Shown piece by piece: positions 12,901-23,439 of a stretch of 64,000 nt of DNA (position 1 is its first letter; the number at the start of each line of letters is the position of its first letter). Source of the DNA: Sphagnum magellanicum (Eukaryota; Streptophyta; Sphagnopsida; Sphagnales; Sphagnaceae); contig CM038912.1 in NCBI GenBank assembly GCA_021904315.1, positions 18,811,061 to 18,875,060 on the forward strand. Direction: 5' to 3'. Under the pieces are notes generated by a model. The model saw only the letters and a program-made list of their open reading frames with translations, was not told where the DNA came from and did no database searches. Made by a program: the position numbers and the translations under genes.

Positions 12901-15790
12901 TGAGCAACGTGTGATTGAAAGGGTTGGAAGCCCTGATCTCTTCTGTGAGAAATTCTGTCGCAGGTTCATTAAGTAGGACCTCTCCTCAGCTTTGGCATGC
13001 TCTTCGAGCTCCTTTATCTCCTGGTCAAGGTCATTCCTGACTTTTGTTCTCAAGTGTGGCACTATGTTATTCTTCACCATCATGGCCACTTTGGCATGGA
13101 ATGCATCTCTGGCTTTCTTGTAGATGTCACAACATGCAATTATCACTTCTCTGTCAGGAGGCATCTCTTCAACATCTGCTGGCAATCCTTGGCTCTGGAT
13201 CCTTGTCCACTCACTTTGAAGGCAGTTAACCACGTTACTGGACAAGTGTGCAGATGAAGAGAACTCATCAAAAGAACCAGACATCATCGCCTGAATTAGT
13301 GATTGTAGATTATCATGGATCTGAGAATTGTGTGAAGCAAGGATTGGCCTGATGCAAGTCTCAATGGCAAAACCAACAAGTGATGCTCGTTTCTTAAGAG
13401 AGTCCAATATTAGGAGATCAGCAAAAGAAGCTATCCAGCTCTTCATAGGGTCTGATTCTGGAACTTTGTGAACTTTGATGCCATGTTCAACCTTGACTCT
13501 CAAAGGTTTACCACCATATGAATGATTCTGTTGTAGTGTGATAAATATGGGCTGGCATATCAGAACAGGCCCTGCTTCACATTGTCCCTCCATGGTTGAG
13601 AATCTGATAGTCAGTTCTTTAGTGTGCTCATTATTGCCACTCACCTGTAGGCAATACTCTTGACCATACCAGACAGGTCCTAATGGCCCAACCCCAGAGT
13701 GCTTGCTCTCACTTATGATGAAGCGCTCCTTTTTGGTAAGACTCTTAATTGTAGGGAAAGTCTTGGCTTCAGTTGGTGATGCCATGAAACTGATTTCAGA
13801 GCCAAGAAACAAGAGCTGTGATTCAGAGGAAGTAGCCCTGAACCCTTTGATCCACAGCCCACACATCTCGAGTTCAAGCTGGGAACCAAAGGCCTCCCCA
13901 GTCATAGTGTCCGTACCCAATTCACCATTTGAAGCATTCCCCACATGTTGCCACAGTCCACTGTTGGAATCAGCCCCCTGCAAAAACCGAAATCTCAAAA
14001 AACTTAAATGCAGTAGCCAGAAGACCAAAGGAATGTCATGGTTTTTGGACATGGAGAAACTTGTACCTTAGCTACCAGCCTCCCATATACTAAATGAAAT
14101 TGCAGAGAAATCTCCACAATAACAAGCTTCTAATTGTGAGGGTAAGCTTCAGGTGGGATTTTTCTTGTCCCCTGAACAAGCAAGCATCTACTTCCCTGAA
14201 ATCTGTAGTCAAGAGTCTTTTCCATATGCAAAAGCTATGACTTCTTCTCCTGTATCCGATTCTTAAGCTAAGCACTCTGCACCAGAAATCTGGATCTAAT
14301 CTCTAGAACCTTGAGGATAACAGAGTGCAGCAAATGCATTGAAGTACAAATTGGAGCCTTAGCAAACTTGTGGGTTTACTCACAATTGCGCCTGATTCAG
14401 GCCCAACTGATTTGATGTTGCTTGCAGAATCTGCACTTGGTCTGGAAGCCTGGCTATCTTCTGAAAAGCCAGTTATGCGATCCGATAGCAAAACTTCCTC
14501 CCAGGGATAGTATTGTGTCAGGAAGGCTGACACCCCTCTTCTGGCAATCTCCAAGGCACGCTCTTCTTGCTCAGCTACTAGGGTATCAAGATCGTATTGT
14601 TTGTGGAGCTGGTCGGTTTGTCTCTTCGCCAAGTTCTCCATTAAGATGCCATATTCGCGAAAAGCCTCCGACTCAGAACACTCTAAAAACAGGAGAAACT
14701 CCTTGTGTTCCAGCGAACGGAGGTCAAGATTATTCTCTGCCTCCCATTGCTTCACAGTGCCAGGAAATTCTTTCACTTTGAAAGTGTCGCAATATTCACG
14801 GGGACGAGATAAAGGAGGCCGCTCTGTTGCAACTAGGATTGCTGCATGGTGAAATCCCTCCGTGAGACGATAGCTTGCGAACTGGCTCGATGATTGTTCG
14901 GGTTCCTCACACGCGGTTGTAGTGCAAGGCGATGTCACAACGCGAGGCATCTTCGGAAGGTCGGCTTGAAAACCGGCTCTGATCTTCAAGTCGTTCTCTG
15001 ACGCTTTCACAACTGAAATCTTGAGTCGTTGCATGCGCTGTTTTTGGGGGAAATTCCGTCCGGACGCTGGCAACATGTCGCCAAGACCCGCTGAATTCAG
15101 ACAGATGTGCACGATGTCACAAAGCTCTACCAAATATCTGATGAAAGTGCAGGAGATGTCTTTCCTGGTTGCATTCGACAGGTTTTCACCCTGATGCCAG
15201 TAGAGAAGGTAGAGTGTGTGCTCGTGTACAGCGGCGTGCAAACCCGGCTGAAGCGTTCCGTCTCGCATCCTCCTGATTGTGTCACGGTCCACGATTCCAA
15301 CTCTGCTGAAAATTTCTACAATCACGTCTTTGTGACCATAGAAACCAACAGTCCGCAACGCTGAAGAGTTCAGCGACTCAAAATCGATCAAGTCCTGACG
15401 ATCATGGCCAGCGACTCTCGCCGAATTTCGTACTAGCTTGTTACAGAGACTGAAGATCTCTTCTTTAGGTAACACAACCTTCTCCACGAAACTCAAGTCC
15501 TGTTTGTCTGATGTGATACACATCAGATTGTACAAGCGCGTATCATGAACGCCCTGACTATGATAATCAGCAACTTCATTCAAGTCAGTGGCAGCTCCAG
15601 CACCAACCTGCTCAACAACAGCAGCAGCAGTAACGCCAGCTTCCGGATCCTCCATGATAACATCTTCGTTCCCAGCGTTTGCACTCCCCATTGCTACATC
15701 CGCTGCTGCATTTCTCAGACTCTGCTCATGCTCATGGTCATAGCTTTGCCATCTTTCCTCGTCGAAGCAATACGCGTATCTCCCACCCAT
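6936..15790 (-). CDS. Large GTPase - Cys/His-rich - VWA domain protein (~2,444 aa, 11 exons)
   Basis: Exons, 5' to 3' on the minus strand: 15790-14384, 13977-12811, 12727-12674, 12552-11829, 11611-11213, 11148-10508, 10399-9788, 9650-9517, 9341-8516, 8488-8068, 7885-6936. All junctions are GT-AG and phases agree throughout. Residues 1-860 have no domain I can name but contain charged helical stretches. Around residue 1386 is a P-loop (GKQSSGKS) followed by a DFEGLG switch motif and a later AIKDMDG that could be the guanine-specificity motif. This pattern resembles GB1/dynamin-like and VLIG-type large GTPases. Residues ~1740-2100 hold repeated C-x2/3-C and H-x-G-x-H-x-C units like NFX1-type zinc fingers. 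From ~2240 is a VWA domain with the metal-site motif DRSSSMG and a later SDGEN. Start chosen at the first ATG of the long first exon. Function unknown; a membrane-remodelling or immune GTPase is only a guess. Confidence 0.88.
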
Positions 15791-15865
15791 CACTTCTCAC
15801 CACAGGATACAGCGAATCTCGAGTACGTAACACACCTCTCTGATGCTAAGTTCTCACCTAAGAGA

Positions 15866-15881
15866 CCCCCCCCCCCCCCCC
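15866..15881. repeat. C16 homopolymer just upstream of the GTPase/VWA gene
   Basis: Sixteen consecutive C on the plus strand (G on the coding strand) lie about 76 bases before the start codon, within the likely 5' leader or core promoter. G runs this long can form quadruplexes and are hard to sequence, so the true length is uncertain. Confidence 0.8.
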
Positions 15882-18800
15882 AATACTCTTAGGAAGGACT
15901 ATTGACTATTGATCCAAGCCCGACACTTTTAGAAATAAAAAATTCATACAGCCGATGATAAGGGTCAACATGATGAGTAGCTTTGGATATCTTGGATTTT
16001 GATGATGTTCCCAATATGTTCTCATCATGTTCTTAATGTGTTTTCACCATGTTCCAATGCATTCCATTCCCAATATGTTGCCCAAGTATTTATGGTGTTG
16101 CCCAAAGATGTCCCCAACAGGACCACATCCCATCATAACCTCTATCCAAAGTTCAGCTCTTGTGACCTTATATATAGGCAGGCCAAAGGAAGCACTTTTT
16201 ATATCTTGGGAGTGCAAAATTCTATTAAGGGGAGTTTTCAAAGTTTTAGAAATTTTTTTTTTGGGTGATTGGCCAATCAAAGTGGCTCATTGCAAGAATT
16301 AAGATTACCCATTAGGATGGATGCACCCCGCAACCAATTAATAGAATCAACAGTAGCATAGGTATCAATGTTATAGGTGTATATGGCCTTTGGTATACTA
16401 GTTGGGTAGCATAAATGGACATAAAAGATATATACACTTCACATGTGAGTGTATAATTTTAAATGTGTAAATCTAAAAGCATTTAAGGTTATTTCATCAT
16501 CTGTAAAATAAGATAAAATATAGGCACCAAATACCTCCCCCCCCCCTAAAAAAGATAAATTAGATGATTTTACATATTATAAATCATAAACTCAAAATTT
16601 GGCTTGCTTATACAAAGTCAATAATGTTTCTACCAATGAGGATTTTTGAATAATATTTCCTAACCATTCAAGATTGTTGGGTTTGATAGGTCTTCTTGTG
16701 TATAGTAACACCTATGGGTGAAGAAGCATGGAAAAGTATCATCTCAAAGGAAGGAGATAGGAAAGATATAGGATATCAATGTAAGATCATTTGGAAGTAA
16801 GAGATAGGAAAGAGTTACACATGGGCTTAAAATCTCCAAGTTCAATTTTTTCTTTCACTCGCCATGGGCTTACACACAAAACAAAACGTGAATCATTTTT
16901 TTTTCACATTTATGAATCAAAATTAAACTCTTGTACATTCCATGGAAAGAAAACACATCAAAATGAAATGGAATATACATTATTAAAAGGTAAATTGGTA
17001 TTATGATAAATTTCTCACAAAATGAGGGTATTACACCTCCCACTATCATCAAAAATTAAGGCATGCAAAAGAAAATAACAATATTGCACTTCCCATTATG
17101 CTAGAGTTTATGATTTGCAAAAAAAAAGGTATTGCATCTCCCACTTATCATTGACAACTATAATTTTCTAAACAGGGCAAAACCATGATGAAAAATGTGC
17201 AAGATGATTGTGGCGTCAATGCAAGTTAAGGTGGACAAAAAAAAACAAGACAAAACATCCACTAAAGTTCATATTGCAAGCATTTTTATATTATCTGTCA
17301 CATTTTTTTGACATGACAAATTGCATAGGAATATCAAAATTACAAATCCTAAGTTTTTTTCCCCATTAATTGGGCTCACCTTTAACAAGGCTTTAATGAG
17401 ACTTGCAACAATGATAAGAGTTGCAATACAACTTTAAGAAGGGAGTGCAAAATTGAAAAATGGGTAAAAAATAAAAATATATATATAATTCAATTGAAAT
17501 AAGTAATTGTTGAACTTGTAACAACACAAATAGTTGCAAGATGACAACGCCATCAACTACATTTACAAATAATCTAAACAAAAGGGAGGAAATAGGGGAG
17601 CTCAAAAGACCACAATGAAAACAACTTGACAAAATATCATTCTCTCATATTCCATATTTAACTCTGATTTCTCTTACCTCTTTTTTTTTCCTTGTGCTTA
17701 GTATTTGCCCCCTTTTTTTTTGACCTTTTGTTTGTTTGTTGGACAACCTCCACTTTCATAAATATTCTTTTAATTTCTAAAGTGGAAAAAAAAGGAAATG
17801 TAATGCACATATGTAAAAGGTGTTGTATTGTATTCATTATTTGTTTTATTTTTTCATAAAAGATTATGGTTTATAATAAAATGAAGATAATGCATTTGCC
17901 AAGTTCATTGAAGATTACAATTTGTAAAAAAATGAAGATATTACATTTTTATTCACACTTACACAACAAAATGACATAAATGCATTTCATAAATATATGT
18001 ATGCATGTAGTGTAGATGTAAATCCTAAAATATACCCAACAAATAATGTAAGTGTAAAAACATGGTGTTTAAATGTAAACAATTTACATTTACATGACTT
18101 TACATGCCATGAAGATCACTCATTTGCACTTACATGCACAACATTAATAGGTACCCAAGCTATTAGGAAGGGGTGTTAACCTCCTCCAAAAATAATGACA
18201 AACACTTTTAAAAATAGAAGTTTCATGTAGCCAATGAGACAACTCAACATGCACCTAAGAAGGCTCAAATTTTCTTTTCAAAGGAGAAGGGTTATTTTAC
18301 ATGTTTTTAAGATTTTGTATTCCCACAATGTTTCATGTGTGCTTCCATCAAGTTCCCATTCAACTTTAAGTCTCATACAACTCTACTAAATCAAAATTTT
18401 AAATTTCAAAATGTATGTGATTATTGGGTGGTTATGTGTTTCCAACTCCCTCTTTCCATCTTGAAATTATTTGGGTCAAATGAAAATTAAGGGTTAAGAT
18501 GTCTTTTATCTTTAGAAGTATTCACAATTAATGTGAAGTATGGGTGGTGAATACAATAATATTTTTGTTTAGTTTTTAGGGGGATTTTTTTAATGTAATG
18601 TGCAATTCAAAGAAAATTTGGAGATTTCTTTGAGTTTGTGATAATAATATAGTAATCCATACAAGGTTATCATTGCTAAGGTTTTTTTTATAAATTTTAA
18701 AATGTGCATGAATGGCATCATTCCTATCCTTTTGTTCGCCAAAGTAGCATCCTTGACAATTTTGGCATGGGATTAGGTGGCCCCTTGATTGTTTGCCAAC

Positions 18801-20090
18801 TTTATTTTTGGCATACATAATTTTTTCAAAAGAAGCTTAAAATGACAAATTCATTTTTAAAAAAATAAGTCCAACTTGCATTTATAAAAAAACTAGTGCT
18901 TGTATGTGGTTATTTTGTTCATCACAAAAGGACTAATATGACTACACAAATGACATAAAAGTAACATCCTTTTTAATTTTCAAATAACACATCAAAACTT
19001 TGAAAGGGAATTGAACCCCAGTCTGATAATAAACTTTGCTTAATGCAACTCAAAGTCCCCACCATCACCACACCCAAATGTTAATAAATCTCATGATGAA
19101 GCTTGAACACAACATCACTATGCTTGCCCATATCATGGAAACAAAATCACTAAGACATAAAAGACTAATCAAAACTCAACACCCATTTTTAAATGGTAGC
19201 ACCAATTCACATTTTTTTCTTTTTCCAACTAGTAATGGCTTCATGATAAGGGAAGTTTTCTTGAGTAAAGAACTTTTGTGCAACATGTGAATAATCGTAT
19301 TGAAATGCTACCCAAACCAACTATGCAATTTGTTCTTCATGAATGCAATAGTGGAAAAAATATGTTCATCTTCCATTGAACCAAGCATAGAAACAATTAC
19401 TATTTTTTCTAGCTTCATATATTCATTTAAACATTGACACAACCATCAATTGTTGGTAATTGTCACCCACAACTTTGTAACTAAATTCATATCAAATGGT
19501 TTAGCCATAGCTTTGGTAGCTTGTGCCTTCACAATAAACTTAAACATGGATTTTTGCATGTCCAAGATATTAACATTCAAAGGTTTAGCAACTTGGTTTA
19601 ATGAAGGTTTCACCCTTTTCAACTCACAATAATGTCTTTTGATGACACTAAGATGCAAAAAGAAAGAAAACTTTGTATTTAATTGCATCCAAAATTGAAA
19701 ATACAATTTCAAGGGCATTCATCAACTTTGAATCTATAAAATACCCTTTTAATTTTATCATAATCATTTGAACTATAACACACACTAGTAGAAATCTTGT
19801 CATTTGTAACCATTCCTTGTGCAATTATGTGTGATTAAATGTCGCCTATGCTACGAATGGTTGCCTATGCAATTATTTTTCAAATTTGGATGGATTTTGG
19901 TCTTCCTTTCAACTAAGTTATGATTATGACTTATTTCATCTTTCCAATAGGTTGATTTTTCATGATTTTTTGTATTTTTCATATCATATATATGTTTAGT
20001 TGCACATGCAACCAAAATAATCACATAATAGTTGCCTCAAATATGTACACCTAATAGCTACACATATAGATTATTTAATAATACATACTT
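15882..20090. other. AT-rich intergenic DNA, no gene
   Basis: It has frequent A and T runs, only short open frames without recognisable domains, and no gene. A stretch at about 18990-19060 (minus) contains a tRNA B-box-like ggttcaattcc, a possible SINE head, too weak to call. Confidence 0.6.
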
Positions 20091-20092
20091 AC

Positions 20093-20290
20093 TTATACCT
20101 ACCAACCTACCTACCTACCTATTTAATTACTAGGTACCTACCTACCTACTACATACATACCTACTTACTTATTAGATACATACACCCTACCTACTTACCT
20201 ATTATGTAATACCTACCTACTTAATTACTATGTACCTATTTACCTACCTACCTATCTATTACATACATACTTACATACCCACTGGCTATG
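20093..20290. repeat. Degenerate (ACCT/ACTT/ACAT)n microsatellite
   Basis: About 200 bases are built mostly of tetranucleotides of the form A-C-N-T (acct, actt, acat), interrupted by short AT-rich breaks. It is followed by AT-rich DNA with repeated aggctatnt words up to about 20590. Confidence 0.85.
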
Positions 20291-20639
20291 TAATAGGCTA
20301 TTTAATTATAATGATTATTTAGAGGCTATCTTAATAGGTATATGAAATAAATAATTATTTAGAAGCTATTTAAATATTTACTTAAAATATATATTATCTA
20401 AATAAGTGCCTAATAAGAACTTATGTTACCTATAAGTAGGCTATGTAATAGTATGTGTTAGGGAATAGTTGTATATTTTATTATTATTATTATATTATTA
20501 TATTTTATTATAATGTTGTTAATTAATACTAATATGCCTATGGCTAGTAGGTTACACAAACTAACCTAGGCTATGTAATAATATCATAATATTGTTAATT
20601 ACTAATAAGAATTAGAAGTAATATTAATATTGAATAATC

Positions 20640-20668
20640 TCCCTCTCTCTCTCCCTTCTCTCTCTCAC
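20640..20668. repeat. CT microsatellite
   Basis: A short pyrimidine run made mainly of CT dinucleotides (ccctctctctctcccttctctctctc). Confidence 0.8.
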
Positions 20669-21138
20669 CCTTTTCTTCTTGGAATAAAATCTTGTCGGAT
20701 CACATCACGTCAAGCAAATCATAATAAGTGTGTCGGTATTGTGGCAAAATCTTGAGTATGTCATGGTGGGCTATGGTGACCATCTTTGTCCAAGGCAGGC
20801 ATTGAAGTTTGAAGCAAGGACTTTTTGTCTTTTTAAAAAAAAAATCTGTTTCGGAACCTTCTGGAGGTAAATTATCTCCACACTGTCTTCTTCCTCTCCA
20901 AAGCACCTACTACAGGTGAACATTGACTCAAATGCAGAGATGCTTGTTGAAGAAACTGGGCATGGAAGCTTTAAAGATTCGTGGTGTGGAAAGGCGATTT
21001 ATGGAAGGAGGGGGGGACATGAGAAAGAGGGAGATGTGTTGTTATGAGGAAGAAAAACTTATCTGTCTGGTGCTGGAAGTAGGCACGATATGGTTGTGCT
21101 ATGCTATGGAGGTGCGTTGGAGAAGAAGACAGTTGCAC

Positions 21139-21512
21139 GGAAAACATTAGACAGGCCAAAGGAAATAAATGCAGTCAGTACAAACGTACTTCTGCTGCGA
21201 TTTTTTCCTCCAGTCTGCCCATTTGCCCGGTTTATTTTCACCTTGTCATGCCTAGGCATGTTTTGAGTCCATGTTGTGCACGTTATGAACACACTAGGGG
21301 TATAAAGGGGTATGTAACATATTCCTTGGCATGTTACATGAGGTTACAAGTGCAAAACATGCCATATTATATGAGTTTACGAGTGCACAACATGCTGGGT
21401 GTCACTTGAGAAAATATGGATGGAGCAAATGGGCAGACTGGAGGAAAAAATAGCAGCAGAAGTACTTTTGTACTGATTACATTCACTTCCTTTGGCCTGT
21501 TTAATATTTTCC
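21139..21512. mobile_element. Mutator-like MITE with ~90-bp terminal inverted repeats
   Basis: The first ~90 bases (from ggaaaacattagacaggcc) are the reverse complement of the last ~90, with about a dozen differences. The central ~190 bases are unrelated. The element is flanked by CAGTTGCAC (21130-21138) and CAGTTGCGC (21513-21521), a 9-bp duplication with one mismatch. Long inverted repeats plus a 9-bp target duplication are the signature of Mutator-like elements. It has no coding capacity. A transcript across it would fold into a long hairpin. Confidence 0.82.
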
Positions 21513-21567
21513 CAGTTGCGCACAGAGGTAGTAAGGAGTGCTAGAAGTAGGCACAATATTGTTGTTA

Positions 21568-22033
21568 CAGTAGAACCTCTATAAACTGATCCCCCCAAAT
21601 TTTATAACCTCTCAAATTTTATCACTCCGGCCTGGTCCATCAATGGGACCAGGCAAAAATCATCAATGGGACCAGGCAAAAATTTTATATTCTTATAACT
21701 TATCACTTTTCCTCTTTCTCGACAATTTTATAATTTTATAATTCGTTTATTTCTCGATCAGTTATGGTGGAAATAGCCAGTGATAGGCCTCTGTTTAAGA
21801 CTATTCTGATGGAGATGGCGTACTTTGTCATTCATCTTCACAATCGAGTCAACAAAAGCAGGATAGACGGGTTGCCTTGATGATCAAAAATGCAAAGAAA
21901 ATGGGAAAGAAGAGCATCCTGCAGCTTTTGAACCCTGCACCTCACAGTTCCAAACTCTCCCATAACTTATAACCTCTCAAACTTTATCACTGGCTGCTGG
22001 TCTTTAGGTGATAAAATTATAGAGGTTCTACTG
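21568..22033. mobile_element. Emigrant/pogo-like MITE (466 bp, TA target site)
   Basis: It begins with CAGTAGAACCTCTATAA and ends with the exact reverse complement, 17 perfect bases, and is flanked by TA on both sides (21566-21567 and 22034-22035). A near-identical terminal sequence with TA duplication is known from the Emigrant/Lemi1 pogo-like family (Tc1/mariner superfamily) of flowering plants. The interior is non-coding, with sub-repeats such as aacctctcaaattttatcac and two copies of catcaatgggaccaggcaaa. Confidence 0.88.
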
Positions 22034-22088
22034 TATTTAGCTGCTTTGGAGAGGAAGACAGTTGCACAGAGGTAGTAACGAGATGCTG

Positions 22089-23439
22089 TGTAGCAACAGA
22101 GGTGTGGCAGCAGGTAAATTTAGTAGGAAGAGGGAGGTGTAATAAACCTTTGAGTCATGCAGAGTCGAGTTGTTTTTGTTTTTTGGGGGGGATGATTCTG
22201 GGCTTTTGTTCTGTACTGCACATGCTTTGAAAATGAATGTTGACATCTTAGGACCTGGTGGGAAGTGTGAATCACTCTCAAAGTTAAAGTCAGGCATTAG
22301 GCTGTGTGATTCAGATGATTGGTGCTTGAGTTTTCCACCATGTGGCCTCTGCAATCTAAAAGTTGATGGGTTTGCTCAGATGAAGCATAGCACCAAGAGC
22401 AGCGAGTAGAAGTGTAGAACATCAGATCTGAGGGGATGTCATGAGTCTCTGAACTGGTACAGTGGGTAAATTCCACTGAGTTTGTACATCTTCATGTCTA
22501 GTGAAGATGTCCAGTACAGAACTATCCGGTCAAGAAATATCTGCCGTGCTCCTTTTTGTTAGAACTTGGGGCTCCCTTTATTTTGGATACCATTCACTAA
22601 TACATGCCTTGTACTACCTTGTCACCCCAAATCCAAATGTAATTACAAATTATGAAGTGATGAAGGCCATTGGCTGGTATTGGATTTAGAATTAGGCAAT
22701 AAGCAGCAATGTACAGCCTGCTAATAGAGAGCAAAGATAATTTGTACAACAAAACTCTGTTGATGAGCTCTAAAAGGTACAATTTCCTTCAAAATCTGTA
22801 AAAAAATTCAATACATGTGGAAACCAAGAGAGATTGGAGTCTTCTTTGGAAGACAGTAGTGCCCATAGAACCTGCAGTGAACCAATTCTGTCAAAGATAC
22901 AATGAAATAAAAAGAAAACTCTTATTCCATGGCCAAAGGGCCACCTACCTTAAAACAAGTCTGCTGGGCAGTAGTACACAGCTAGTAAAGGTCATTAGAG
23001 GGACTGGATGGATGCTCTCCTTGCCTCAAGGGATGTTGTCTAGCATGTACATTCTGAAACTTTGAAATGGCTTTCCTGACTCTAATATTGTGATTTATAT
23101 CTTTAGCAACCAAAAACCCACCTCTCTAGAAGGGCAATGCACAAATGGCAAGCAGTTGACAAGGAGTTCTTGGAGCTCGCCAGTAAAGAAAGGCCATCAA
23201 TTTTAAGGCCATCCACAAATGGTCTTCTGCAGTAATCAAATACAGCCTGAGCCTGTATTTGTAAAAGCATCAGAGAACAACTACATGATGCATGAATGCA
23301 AGGAGAGCAATAAATGATTGGGTCAATTCTATCATGCCAAACAAAAAAAACTCTGTAAAAGGCCTACTTTCTTGTATACAGGAAGTGGGGCTCTCCCTTT
23401 TTGTGCGATTTTCTCTGATTGAAAATCTTGCTTGCATTT
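22089..23439. other. Intergenic / 3' flank of the ATX-type gene
   Basis: No gene is recognised. The part nearest 23439 is probably the 3' untranslated region of the minus-strand methyltransferase gene. The open frames here are short and have no known domain. Confidence 0.55.

Larger units (their letters stand above)
21070..22088 (+). repeat. ~85-bp tandem duplication, each copy split by a different transposon
   Basis: Unit 1 is 21070-21138 plus 21522-21538; unit 2 is 21539-21567 plus 22034-22088. Both read gtgctNgaagtaggcac, then gaNgaagacagttgcac, then agaggtagtaa. Unit 1 is interrupted by the 374-bp element at 21139-21512, unit 2 by the 466-bp element at 21568-22033. Removing both inserts restores two adjacent, similar units, which supports both element boundaries. 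Confidence 0.8.

Noticed and set aside
18990..19060. tRNA-like B box on the minus strand
   Set aside because: A good B-box word (ggttcaattcc) but no proper A box at the right distance and no cloverleaf; could be a SINE scrap.
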